A stretch of 64,000 nucleotides of DNA, taken from assembly GCF_000224145.3 (NCBI RefSeq), contig NC_020173.2, forward strand, positions 2,007,494 to 2,071,493, read 5' to 3'. Below are positions 46,901 through 60,500 of this stretch, piece after piece. The position numbers and the translations under genes are program-made. This DNA comes from Ciona intestinalis (Eukaryota; Chordata; Ascidiacea; Phlebobranchia; Cionidae). The notes under the pieces are model-generated. The model saw only the letters and a program-made list of their open reading frames with translations. It made no database searches and was not told where the DNA came from. Position 1 is the first letter of the stretch. The number at the start of each line of letters is the position of its first letter.

Positions 46901-49900
46901 AAACATTCGCTCAGCAGTCCTGTACCGAGCATTCCTTTTACGATGAAACACGGTTCGGTGACTGATTGAACTCTGTTGTAACATTACAGACTTTTGGCAT
47001 TTGCCCCGCGTGGAACAAATAAAATGGAAGACCAGGCGACGACCGGCCGTAAATTAACGGCAGCAGACAAAAGGGAGGCTGGAAAAATGGCAACTAAAGT
47101 TCACTTCCCGGCCAATATCGACACGTTAAGTGATTACTGCTCGTTTAGGTCTCTCCTTAAATCTCTGTTGATGGCAGAGCGATGTACACCGGATTTTTTA
47201 TTGGCTGTGATATCTTTCAAAGTATGACAATTTCAAAATTGCAATGGGAGTTAACAGTCGACAATGTGTTGAGTCTGACGCTGAAGAATGTTTGATAGTT
47301 TTAGAAAATCTCAATTGCAGAGAGGAACCGCATGCAATGGCTTTTGGAGAAAAAGCGGCGTCTTCGTGGCCATTCCAGTCATTTTCAGGAAAGCTTTAAC
47401 CTTTGAGGGAACGTAAGCCACTGCTGTTGGTTACAATTCATTCCTTTACTTGACAGCTTTGGCGGAGGTTCTAAAATCAGACTTTTTAAGCTCGGCACTG
47501 GGAGATACCAGATCGGTATCCGAACCGAAGGAGTGAGCGCTTGGCAACTCACATGCGACTATAGAATGCAATAAACAAGCTGGCATATTCAGGAAGTACT
47601 TCGTAGCGTTCCAGCGCGTTCAATTAACAGGGAAATAGTTTAGCCTTAACGACAGGTCAACCAACAATTGCACCGCCAGCTACTAGCTATTAGCTTCCTT
47701 CCTATTTACGCTTTATAAAGTTAATCCAGTCGCCGAACAGTTAAAGTATAGTCTTATGTAGAATAGGTGGGTGCTATAATGACGTTGTTTATTTTAAATT
47801 GTGCGTACATGGCCGTGTCGTATTACGTACGCCCGGTTTTTGCTGTTTGTTCTATTAACTGTATAAAGCATAATAGTTGAATGTATTTTACGAGTAAACC
47901 ATTTAAAGGACTGTAAACAGAAGGGATCGAACTTAATTGACTTTGATTCTTGGAAAAGACGAAAAGCACTTGCACCGCAATTAACTGGGACTTGCGAATT
48001 AGAAATTACATGGACAATGTTTGATATACAATTAGAATCTACATGGTGAAGAAATGGACTGAGCTTGGTGGGGGATATCAGTCAACAGTTTCAAATGTAT
48101 TTTCGTATGTTGGCTGTAATTTGCCAGGTCGTCGACAGATTTTCGAAGCATTAGCGCCGAAAAAAGTAATTACAGCCAGTTTCCCACCAGCCAATTAGCT
48201 CGTTCACCGTTTCGATTGCCAAGGTCCTTTTCATTGACTTCGGAGTCAGAGTAATTGACATTTTCCTAAAATAGTGTTTATGTTTAAATCTATATTAGGA
48301 TTAGCAAAACATGTAAGGGCCCATGTTGATCTGCTGTATGATATCTCAAAGTGAATCGCTATGAGAGAAAGGACAGCCCGCTAAAATGTCCCTGTCATTT
48401 AGCAGCGTGAGGAAACATATTGACTGAATCTTTAAAAATCGATGGTTAGCTTGAGGTGAATCTCACGTTCAGAGGCTTCTAGGCCGTTAGCTTTCGCAAG
48501 GGACAACGGTCGATCTGGCAACGAAGTTAATTGTTTGTCTGGTCAGATCGATAGCAGTTACTTAAGTCGGGTGATCAAGCGTAAGCCTGGCCATAAAACC
48601 GACCCAGTAAACCTAATTTTAAGCGCAAAATGGGGCGCGTGCTGCCTCCATCCGAGCACTTTGCGATGTGCGGAATCGGGGATTGAATTTTATTGCGGCA
48701 GCGGTGCTTCGTCCCTGCATTTGTACAGATGGAACGCAAATAGACGAACGTTGGTCGGCCTCACTGGAGTTTTTCTTTGTAGTTTTTTCGGTAACTAATA
48801 TCGGCTTGTTTGAACGCTTGTTCGGTGTTTGTTGTTTGGATGGACCTTGAATCGTAGTAATACTTAGGGTTAGTCTTGTTCTTCGTGTTTGTTTGCGCGA
48901 TTGGACAACGTTGTATTAGTTTCTGCGGTCGTTTCATCTGTTAGCAAGTGTTAGAAGGCGAGTGTTCGTTTCATATAATTAATCTTATTTTCTGCGTGAC
49001 GGATTTTTGATAATTCAGCAATATGTTGTCAAGTATCAGTTTACAGTTGCATTTATAGTATACCATGTGTGTATACCGCACGAGGCCACTGGTAAATACC
49101 ACTCCATGTGTGATTTTTGTGCATAGGAGCGTTGAAACGATGATTCCCGCGAGCACTTTGTGTGTGCGCCGCGTAAAGCGCTGTCTTCGGGCACTTTTTC
49201 TCTACCTACGCCGCGCCGCGGGAACGAGCTGCCATTCTGTAGAGAAAATGGTCAGAGGGAGAAGTCTGTCGAGTTAGTGTATGGAAGGTAGCGCTCCTTG
49301 GAAATAGAACGCAGAAAGTAGGTACAACGTTTTCTGTCGAAAGTTTACACCAACTTGTCGCAGGACTCTTGACCTACACAGGGAAAACTATGATAAATTG
49401 CTGAAAACAGCTACCGGATCGGGTCGAGCTATATCTCGCTCACGGTACACGTAGTTTAATTAAGAGAAGAGAAAAACGCGGAATTCGCTTAGTTAGAAAT
49501 GTTGCGACACAAGGAAGAGTAGGTAATTGCTAGTTCAAGGCGAAGTTATTCTTAGGGCACTTCGGCTGGTGACGGAATTCACTAAGAGCCACTTGGGCGT
49601 TTGCCGGCGTGCCTTGTGTTCCAAGTTCGATTCAATTTAACAAATTACTGTAGCGTTTTAGAAGGGTGGTGGTCGGTGACTGGTAGTTCTATAGCACTTG
49701 GAAAGTGCTCAATACTGTGTAGGGTGAATGGGCTTCTGTATTTGTCATCTTGTGTGTAAGTACCTCTTGGTATTAAGGACAATTTTGGAGCGGAAGTCTT
49801 AAGTTTAGTGCGTATTATTACCAGTTCATGTTACCGTTAGTGAGATAGGCGCGTAATTGTTTAGCAGTGTTCAGTTTTGGGCATGATGCGCACGATCGGG

Positions 49901-51175
49901 AATATGAGACTTTTTAGCGGGCGCGCCGTGCTCTGATTCCCGCAGCGATTAGCGTCGACGTTCGGACAGCATAAAAAAAACATTTGCGATTGTAATCGTA
50001 ATCTGCACGGGCGGCGCAACGTGGGATCCGATGGAATTTATCGGCGCCGTCTCTCTTAATCATGAAGCGTCCGAAATCTTAGCAGGAATAAGTACGTAGT
50101 TGCATGTATTAAGCGGGCACTTGGTCATACGGGATGCCAGCTCATAAAGCAGAGTGGTTTAAGGCGCTTAATTTCGTTGAGCATGTTGCGGGCAGCACTC
50201 GACCCGTATACTTGCATCTTATTGTGTCCTTCACAATAGCGATATTCACTGCTAAGCCACTTAGTTGGATATACGTCAATCTTTCGTCTTAAGTCGTAGC
50301 TGAGAAGAACTAGGCAGATCGAGATTTCATTTTGAAAATTATATTACATCACAGCAAATTAGAAATTTTCAAAATTCGCACCAAAATGACAAGCGGTTTT
50401 ATGTGCGTTTTAAAATTCCTACATTAATGTCCGTAATGTAATATTGATTGTATAAAAGCGCTACAGAGACTGCAGTAGTTTTGACTGTACTTTGACAACA
50501 ACATGGCAGTTTCTCTGCGATTACAAAATCGTGTGCTTTTAATTAAGGACTGCAATAACCGAGCACCGTAATTGAAAAGCGGTGTATCAATTACTTCGAC
50601 CGTAAACGTGCTGGACCATTAAATCGTTCGTTAACCTTACTAGTGATTACGTTGGCGCGACGTACTAGGACCGATCCCAGTTCCTGCCGGTAATCAGCGC
50701 CTTCGCCAGCAAGCTATAGCGGGCTTTCGTCATCTCTAGGCATATGATAGCTTGTATTATTGACTGGCCATCGATACGAAATGAGAGCAATTATGCAATA
50801 GGTAATACAGGTTGATTACGTAAGATTACTTAAGTGTGTTTACCTGCTCTGATGTGGATTGGAACGACTTGCGTTTTTAAAACTTGGGCCGAGGTCCAAA
50901 GTAACGGCCGCTTAAATAAGTTATGTGTTTATCTGCCAGTGTCTTTATATTTATATAATCATAGCAACGACGAGCAGTGACGAGCATCGCTGTGCAGCTG
51001 TTTTGTCTGTTTCTAAGTTATTCTAGTTCGAAGTGCTCTTCAAAATTGTTCCACCGTTTGATGTTACCTGTATTTGTCATGCTGAATGTCTGTGTTGGTA
51101 TTAGGAGCTTGTTCACTCTACTTTAATCATACGTTTTGATGAATGACGCCATTTATATAGACTGTTTGTTAATAG
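40944..51175. other. Gene-poor stretch upstream of latrophilin
   Basis: About 10 kb with no gene, tRNA or rRNA I can support. The only strong structure is a perfect hairpin at 45198-45237. Frames of 60-112 codons (such as 45110-45448, 45708-46010 and 47024-47227) show no domains. Confidence 0.45.
45198..45237. other. Perfect 14-bp hairpin
   Basis: Arms TGGCCTACAAGGTG (45198-45211) and CACCTTGTAGGCCA (45224-45237) are exact reverse complements with a 12-base loop. No target duplication or family resemblance was seen. Confidence 0.8.
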
Positions 51176-51371
51176 ACATATACTGAGAGGGAAAATGGGA
51201 AACCTTTAGCACGCAATATCATGTTTTCCTGATTATGTTTTAAACAATTAACAACGATCTACGGGGGTCGTGAGGATACGGTTTTATAGTTCTGAATGTT
51301 CTGTGTTTGCTACCAAATGGTTCAAGAAAATATACTGAAAAGATCTCCCATCTCCCCCTACCCTACTATAG
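51176..51371. mobile_element. TA-flanked MITE just upstream of latrophilin exon 1
   Basis: The left end is worn (ACTGAGAGGGAAAATGGGAA). The right end TCCCATCTCCCCCTACCCTA is clear and the interior is typical. It lies about 225 bases before the first coding exon, so it may overlap the promoter or 5' UTR. Confidence 0.8.
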
Positions 51372-51596
51372 AAAGATTCTGTATCATATAGTGGCGACAA
51401 GTTGATGAATATTTTGCAAAGTTCCATGACAGCTATTTATTTTTTCAGGCGCGTCTTTAGGTTATATCAAGTGTAGGGACTTAAACAATGCAAATAGATT
51501 GACGCGTGTTTTGTAAGAAGATAATACAAGTGCAAACAGAAGGATTAATTCACCTCTGAACGACGGTAAGCCGAGAACATTACGCCTTGCCGTAAT

Positions 51597-54500
51597 ATGA
51601 AGGGAAAGAAATTATTCATATCCCTGGCCCTGATTACTCTACTGAGCTGCACTGTTCAAGGTAAGAAGTAATACGGTGGTTGGTAATTATCGTAGGCGAC
51701 AGTGGTCACGTCCAGTTTCGATCTGCGCGCGCATGAATATTTTATTGCTGCATTGGGCTACGTTATTAACCGACCAGCCAAACTCGGCTAATTATTCCAG
51801 CAATCGTGGCCATCGCGGACACGTCGTTATTGATCTCATTTTGCACGAGTCAAATTGAATTACTCAATCTCAGTCTTCGACCGAGTTTACTACCCCAGCA
51901 GTGACGTAATTTCTGACGATGACGCAATGCAAATCGGCGCTCAACAGTGATGCAACTTTGGGGCCCTGAGCCAGGATTGTTGTCACAGATTCGTGCGGCC
52001 GCTTTTTACCCGACGTTTATTAACATTTCCTCTCGTGCAAAGCTGACAGGTTAAATATGTCTTCATATTCGTGTAAATAGAGCTTCGGATAACGTAGAGC
52101 GTTGGCATTCCTTAATATCCACTGTGTAACAATGCTGGCATCGTGGCGTTCCGACCCAGGAATCTGCTATTGAAACTGGAATGAATAAACACTTACGGAC
52201 GCCAGTTTGAGCCCGACTCCTAATCTCTATAATGTCAATAAGCCTCCCATTGAAGCTTATCGAAGGCGTGAACAAGCGTCTTGGAAAAACATAACTTCCC
52301 GGCTCTAGGGGTTCAACCGGCAGTGCCTACAGTCTGGTGTTGCGCATTAGCGAATAAAAAGTGATTTGATTACAGTATAGCAGATGTCTTCCTGCCCAAT
52401 ACGCCGATTAGGACCCGGGAGTTTATGTAAGCTATATCTCGCACACAAGGCGTTGTTATTGAATGTGAATGCCCCATTGTACAGTCAGTGGTATAGGTAC
52501 AGTGGTTTCGGTTGAGATATAGTGTTTGTTTATCCTTTGTAACACGACTACGCTTTCTACAATGTGGACTGAGTTAGTATTTGCTCGACCAAACATCGAA
52601 ACGATGAGAAACTTTATACACAAACTTCGTTGGACCGCGCCCAACCAGTCCATCTTGGAGATCTTTGCTAATCAAATAGAGTTATCTCAATCGCTCGTCT
52701 CGGCTTTATTAATCGAACCAAGCCCTGTCGATGTTGTTTGCAAACCGCCCGTCGTTCCCGGACGCGGAAATCTCATATCGTTGCTAATGTATCGGCTTGT
52801 GTCGTGTCACCTTAACTATACATGCAAAACATCCCCCCCAAAAGCTTTTGCAAATTACTACCTTAAAAAGGCATACCATCGTAAAGTCTCAATTTGTATA
52901 TAAATAGAGATCCATAAAAGTGATCTAAAGGCACCATCAAAGTTGTATTTTTGGTGATATCTTTAGATCTCATTTGAGCATCTCTATCTATTTTATATAT
53001 TTCGCTGGTATGCCCCTTTAAGACTTAAGATTCCAAACCTCGTTGATTGGCTTACGCACGGTTCATTCTGTTCCATTTCCTACGGTCTAATTACCGACTT
53101 GCGTGGTCTCGTTTATTCAAATTCCGGCAGACAACACAAAATAAGCTCGCAGGCTCTGAAGTTATTAATATTTAATGTTTTCGATATTGTTCACTCCATA
53201 AAAATGCCCGATATTCCATCCCAATCAGAGACCCCCTTATGGAATATTGCTTTGATGAAGCCCGTACGCTTCTGCTGTTATAAAGACACCTTATGTCCCC
53301 GAACTTAAATTATTAATTTGCATCAACGCCTTTGCATTGTAATTTAGCCTACCACGTATTTAGTACCACTAGTTCCAGGTTAAAAGTAAACTCTTTTGAC
53401 CGTCTTAATTCCCTGTGTTCAGTTTCCTAATTAAATTGTTTTCATTTTATTAAAATGCTTATCACGTAAGGCTTGTAAGCGATAGTGGCTTATTTACAGC
53501 AAATTGCAAAATATAACGTTTGCAGAATGTAATGTCGCATATATAATAATAGTTATATAAAATTTATAAAAATGACTTACACGTAATAGCGATTGTAACT
53601 AATTTACTGTAAAGTGCAAACTATATATCTTCAGATGTTTAACAAGTCGCGTTTACATATTACACCAATGCAAAGTTTCGCACCGAAACTAGTAATTAAA
53701 ATTTAGGGAACACTAGTTTCTTTCCTTAACCGCAACAAGTGACAGCCATGCAGTCGCGTGCAGAGTATATCGTACTTGTCAGCGCTCCCTATCATTCAAC
53801 GGGTTAGTTTTAATCTAAACCAAGCACCGACATCATCTATTCGTGTTGCCGTCGTTGTGTTGCAGCGCCCACATAATATACACTTTCATTAATTTTGAAT
53901 GCGCGTGTATAAATATCAACGTCCTCTTTGTCGCTGTGCCGTGTATAGTTTACAAAGGGGCGAACAAAACTAATAAATCTTACCCGCATATGAGACTTGC
54001 GGTACAGAAGATAAACTGACAGCTAAACTGTTTATATTTCCGTTTTCAGCGCGGCTCGGCGGAAAACTTCGATTTCCGATACCAAGCGAGATGGCTTGCG
54101 AAGGATACCCAATAGTTCTACGATGCCCAGGAACGGACGTTATTCAGGTATTTTAGGCACTTGTAGGATTTGCAGGAAGCTTGGAGCTGCAGAGCTTGCT
54201 AAGCAGCCAACTATAGGCGGTAATATTCGGCGATTTGTGGTTTTGCTTTGACAAGTACCTAGAATAGTCCCGTTTTCCACCACAAGTCTTCTCCCGTTCA
54301 CACATTGCAAGATTCTTTGATAAAGCAATTAAAAGTTAATGACACCATTCAAATTCTCCCTTTATTTCATAACCATGTCCAGGGTCACGTAGAAGAACCT
54401 AAATTCAATTCCCCAACGCTATTAACCTATTTGTGAAAGTAATTAAGGCACGCTTTTGGTTCCATTTCCGGCTCCCTATTACAATGTTATTCCCGTTGAA

Positions 54501-57500
54501 AGGAAGCAATTTGTTGTCAATTCCGACCTATAACCACAAAGTGACCTGCACTTCGATCCAGCATTAATATTTCATATTTTGTGTTAACCCATAGGTTGTG
54601 GCAGCGGAATACGGCAGACAGACCGCGGACACGTGCGCTACCACACCGGAGAAGATGCGCAACACTGCCTGCTACCTGCCAGAGGCGTTCGACATAATGT
54701 CAAGCAAGTACGTACGAAATCGGACTATGACAAATAGATTTGATTCCTTTGATTTTGTGATTCGTTAAAAGTGGCTGTCGACGTCTGTGATTGAGAGGGT
54801 GTTTATAGGACGAGACTGGTACAGATTTAGCTGGGCAAGAAGATAACCGCTTGTCCATGGCGAACCTGACACCAGCAGATTTTCAGCGCACTTAAGTTAT
54901 TCGAAGACGGCCTGTTTCATTTGAAATGCTGACCACTTTCTCATATCGAAAAATCTTGCTTGAGATTCAAAGCACAATACATGCGTTATCATTGGCTTGT
55001 CAGATGTAGCTCAGTATACAATGTAGCATTGCAACCAAAGTAGGCATTAGATTATGCGCAACAATACACCCGCCAGTCAAAATCCCTGTTCAGTTTGCTA
55101 TACAAACTTCGCCATTGCGGTAACTAATCCGAAAATTTTAAAGCCAGCGCTTGAAATTTTTATGTCACCGTCCCACGGGTAAGGGCATGTCGTCCACACT
55201 GTTTGTTTTGTAAATCATGAATCCAATGCCCAGAGCTAGACTTCGGTGTGCGCTGTACTCGCCTGTCGTGAGCTAGTCGTTGCTACACTAATATTATGAC
55301 AGTCCGTTGATGTCTACGAACGCGATCGGAATCTAGATAGGCCATCCTGACTTCAAACCTCGCTTGCGGACGTAAACAAAAACGTCGACAGTTCAATATT
55401 AGTTTACAGCTTCGTTCAGCTTTTGTTTGACTCAATTACTCGACCAGCAGTGCCCCGTTGCGCGTGTTATTAGATGTATTAAGAAATTGGAAGCTTGCGC
55501 AACCAAGTTATGGCGGACAGGGCCAAAGAGGTCGCATTATATTGGCATTGACTACAAAACTCCCCACTTTTTATAACCGTGTTAAATCTGTTTACTGGTG
55601 CAATGAGTTATTGGGTAAAAACGACAGGGCTGGCTGTCATGTGTTTTAGTGAACGTCTCAATCAGAATTGTGTATTGCATCCGTGTACGTATCTCCAATG
55701 CGATTAAAGTCAAGCTTGAATGATCTGTCTGGGTTAAGAGCACTCGACCGATGGTCGTAGTAAGGACCTATAAGAATTAGCTGCTCCGCAAATGGCAAGT
55801 GAAGCCTATTGGATTGTCACGATCCTACCCATTGGTGTATGCTAGCAGATGGATCGACATTAAACGCCGTAAAATGAAGCTACTCGATCCGCCGCCGAAA
55901 TGATCCATCTCTCGAAATATAATATGCAATTTCACAGCCAGCTGTGTTCCCTGACGCGCTGATGTTGTAATCTTTTATCACCGTGTCGCTCCCGCTTGCT
56001 GCATGTAAGCTGCCGAACCCAAGCTCATTTATCTTATTCTTATGCCGTTTTAATTAACCAAAATCGCACGACACTATCGCTTTAGTGGCCTCGTATCTGC
56101 TTACCGATCTCCAGACCAGTCCCGAACATAGCACGGCCTCCTAATCGCCTACATAAGGCGCCTTTGAACATGTAGGACCTCCCTCAAGGACATTCAGTTC
56201 TTTGACAGGATTTCGGTCATTTGAGTGCGTAGAACAACCCGGTCAAAGGAAGCATTAAGTTTGGTTGACAGAAAGTTGGAATCGGTGCTGGACAGTGTCC
56301 GGTACCCTTTTGAAACGCCTGATAACATCTTCGAAATCGTCCTAATACTCCGGTCGTTGTTTCAGCGCATACCAGGTTTCTTCGTGGTCTCCGGTTCTCG
56401 GCAAGTGCGAAGAAATGCGCGTCGCTGGTTTGACAGTTCGTCCGTTCGCACGGTCGGTCCGGCCCGATTTCGGTCATCAGGACAAGAGGTCTTCGTTTGT
56501 AATTATGGAATTCCATAGCTGTTGGGAGGGCGAATGATCGCGAAAGACAAAGGCACGCTGCTGGCCACGGGTCATTACCTTGATGTTCGACGGGTCAGTG
56601 GGTCCTCTGCCCGCGAGCCGTTTTAACCGCGGCCTTTCGAAATCGCTGCGGAAGATCTAAACGGAATCGACAAAACCAACAACCAAAAACCGGGTTATTA
56701 TGCGAAGACGGCCCTTTTCTATGTCTACACCCTTAGCTGAGCAATTGCTAATGACGACGTGTCTCCCGGCACTTAAAATAGGAATCGAAACCTACTTTTA
56801 AAACAACTGCTTCTTGCACGAAATTTGACTTCCCGCTATCGCTGAAAGCACCTGCTATCAAACCCCCTAGAAGCGACCGCTCCATGAACGATTTTCGGTC
56901 TTATGTAAATTTGACGAGTGCATAGTTACACCTCATTATACGCACCGCTGTTTTCAATAGCAACAACACCGACAAACCACCTTTTAGTACCCACCGCGTC
57001 ACCGGCATGATTTTGCCTAGGCGTTGAAGGTTAATGCAATTTGCTCGCAAACGGCACCGCTGGGAATTCAATCGAATTTGTAAAATTGACTAAAACGTCG
57101 ACATTACCTCGTTACCTCGCAGATTGTGGTAGGTGCGAACATACAGGCCTGATAATTCGATGGCATCTTGTTGATATACAAGGCCGCCTTAGCCCCGTTT
57201 CAATCGATATTATACATTCACTCTTTCACTATGCAGGTATTTTTCTTTCAAGTAACCGCCTACAATGTGAAGTCTTGTGCCGTAATCCATGGATTTTCAA
57301 CGCATTCACCCAGTCTTTTCATTGCAGGTGCAACAACCAAACCCAGTGCAAATTAGACGTTTCGGACGAGCATTTCCCAGACCCATGCCCCGGAACATTC
57401 AAGTACCTTCACGTTACGTTCAGCTGCGTCAAATACAGTAAGCTCTTGTTCAATTTTGTTTACATGCCCATTTTTGGATGTTTTGCCAAGCCTTTACAAA

Positions 57501-60500
57501 TCTTCAAAAGTAGCATTAAAGTATAGAGCTTTTAGCTTGACTCTATTTCTTTTGGTTAATGGTCTTTAGTTGAGGTCAATTATAGGGAGGAATTATTTAT
57601 AGCAAGTCATATATGATCGATTGGGTCTTTCGTTGGTTGGGTTTTCCCTCTTTGAAGGCGCCGCCGGTCATTACTGTATCGAGCCGTATAATTTCGCATA
57701 CAAACGGCAGTATTATTGTGTAGGTAGCCCATTTTCCACAAAACGACGTTTTAAAAACACCAGATACTTAAAGGAAACCATTTTTTATCGATTCACCTTC
57801 ACCAAACGCCTAACCGACAATACACAGAGCCGTACCTAGTCATTAGTTTACTTAGCACGGGCTTTAACTATGAATCAGTGAGCAATATTGCAATCTCTAT
57901 TTCGACCTTCGCGTTGACCGGTAATACGACTTTGACAGAGATAATCCTAAAAGCTAACATCCGTATATTCGGTGTAGTCAACGCTGATGGCATAATCGTT
58001 CTGTATAAACCGTGATCATTGCTTTGTTAACGACAACGCGTATTATTTCGCCCGCCGTCACGGGGTTCTATATTTACCATTTCCTTACCCACGTATAATG
58101 TTGACTTTCACAAAACACACCGAAAGTGGTGCGTACAGTCGGGAAACGTTTCCGAAAGCATGAACCGTGTATTTTGGTTAAATCCGAGCCGGCGTTGTAC
58201 CGCCACAGCTGGGTCTTACACGCACAGGTGCCGTGATACCAAGCCTCCCATTTCGCTAATGCGAAGCGTAATCGAATTTTCCCGATCATTTCGCTGCCGC
58301 TGTAAGTTGGACAGATTTTCCTCATAAATCATAATACTCACATAACTTGACAGTTCTTTAGGAATTTTCCGCTCAAACTGTCCAATTTTGTTCCCTAAAA
58401 CCAGGGTGGTCCCTATCGAGCTTTTTATTTGTCGACGGCAAAGGTTTTTATCATTTGCTTACATAAGGCGCTCGTTAAAGGCCCTATTACTTTACTCAGT
58501 GACTGGAGCAAATATAATTCCGCTAATGCCCCCGTTTCCGTTTACTGCTTGCTAATTACGCGCGACACCTGCAATTATGGAGTTTAAACAGTCCACGATC
58601 ACACGAGAGTTTCTCGTATTTGTTTTCCACTGAATGACATGGTAATTACGAGCGCTTAGTTTCTCTAATGTCCCAACTTCGGACGCACGTCGATTGAAAG
58701 GCAAATGGAAGCAGACCATTAACGACATTAAATGCGACTATCTATAGGGGCAATAAATCATTTTTCCATTCTACGCACTGGCAACTCATTAACTTTTTCC
58801 GTCGGTAACATCATACATTAGTCCCATTTCGGTCACAAAGTACCAACCATGAGCAAACAGCTCTCGCTTTCTAAAACTACATACTACCCTATAGTAAACA
58901 CTGCGTAGGCACGACTGTCTTGATTGTTTAATTTCCACCCGTGCTACTACGCTACGTATTAGCGGTCTAAAATTAAAGTACAATTCCGTTCAATTCGTAC
59001 CTTTGCTGGAAATGGCTGGTTCGACTATCCAGTAATTATAAATCGTTCCTGAGTAAATGGTTTAATTTTCAGTGTTTGGCTGCCCGGGTACTCTTACTGG
59101 AATCGCCTCAAATGTGACAATGGACACGACGATGCGAGCGCAGAAAGGAGCATGGACAAAGGATCCAATATACAACCCACACCACGTGTTCTATGCCTCA
59201 CCCTCACAGCCAAGACTGCAGGTATTTATCAATATATAGTAGGGTGGGGGAAGATGGGACACATTTTTATTCTGTTTTCTCGTCTCGTTTAGTAGTAAAC
59301 AAAAAAACATTTAAAAATTGTAGTGAATATAATACTGTATAGTCTTAATAAAACCTCAATGCTATAGACAATTTTTATCTGTGATGTGGCGTTTCACACG
59401 GTTGTTTTTGTACAGAAATTTGAAAATATGGAGCATTTCGTAAATGGCAACCGCGCTATAAGTGAGTACGACATTCACTACCAGATGTCAGGAACAAGTT
59501 TCGTGGTTTATGACGGGAACTTGTTTTTCGTCAAGGTAAGCATACCCATATGACATATTTAAACAGTTAAAATTTAAAGCATTTTTAATCATTACCAATG
59601 AAGGCCGTGTCGTTTACCTTCGGGGAAGCGACAGGCTTCAATATCTGATGAAGTCCATACGGTAGCACCCTGGGTGTTGGAGTATTGGGCCTGCTGCTGT
59701 TGCCTAATTCTCAGGTCCAATGGTGTATCACTCTACAGGACTCCCACGTTGAATAGAAAATAATAAAACTGCAGTATATATATATATATATATAACATGG
59801 TCCGATTTTAGGCTTCCAGTGCCAACATCGTAATATATATATATGTATATATATAACATGGTCCGATTTTAGGCTTCCAGTGCCAACATCGTAATATATA
59901 TATATATATATATATATAACATGGTCCGATTTTAGGCTTCCAGTGCCAACATCGTAAAGTACAACTTGCACACTCGTATCAGACATCGTGAAACAGCTTT
60001 GCCAGGCCATACTGACCGTTCGACAAGCCACCGCAATGGGGCTAATAGCATTGAGCTGGCGGTCGACGAATCCGGCTTATGGGCAATATACACCAACACT
60101 CACAACGCTGATAGAATTGTAGTGAGCAAGATGAATAAGGACACACTTGAAATTGAGGTAAGGGCACGACAAACTGGTCTCTATAATGGGTTTTCTTTCT
60201 CTTTACTCGTCGCACTGGGTAGTAAACAAAGAACATTCAGAGATTTATGTAACCGTATCCTCACGAATGTGAAACAGCGTATTTGAATGTTAAAAGACAA
60301 ATAAAATATGGAATATAGTGCTAAAGGTATCCCAACTTACACTAGAGAATTGTTAAGTCCTGTATCGGTTGGGATTATAGGTTTTGGTAATTCTAAAGAA
60401 ATGTATGTTAAAAAGAAATGTAAATCATATGTTTTTTTAGAAATAGTTGGTAAAACGTGTTTCTTTTGTATAGAAAACCTGGCGAACGACTTACCCAAAG

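Noticed and set aside
47024..47227. 67-codon frame starting MEDQATTGRKLTAADKREAG
   Set aside because: Looks protein-like in composition but has no recognisable family and no neighbours; kept as chance.
48060..48200. Long imperfect hairpin around TTGGCTGTAATTTGCCAG
   Set aside because: Arms pair only in patches with large bulges; too weak to call a precursor RNA or an element.
52526..52903. 125-codon frame in latrophilin intron 1
   Set aside because: It runs into the TTAA hairpin MITE, has no splice context with the receptor exons, and shows no domain.
56217..56518. Overlapping 97- and 99-codon frames on both strands
   Set aside because: Mirror open frames in intron 3 of latrophilin are typical of GC-richer non-coding DNA.
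59711..60031. Minus-strand frame with YIYIYIY repeats
   Set aside because: It is the translation of the TA-rich triplicated splice site on the wrong strand.
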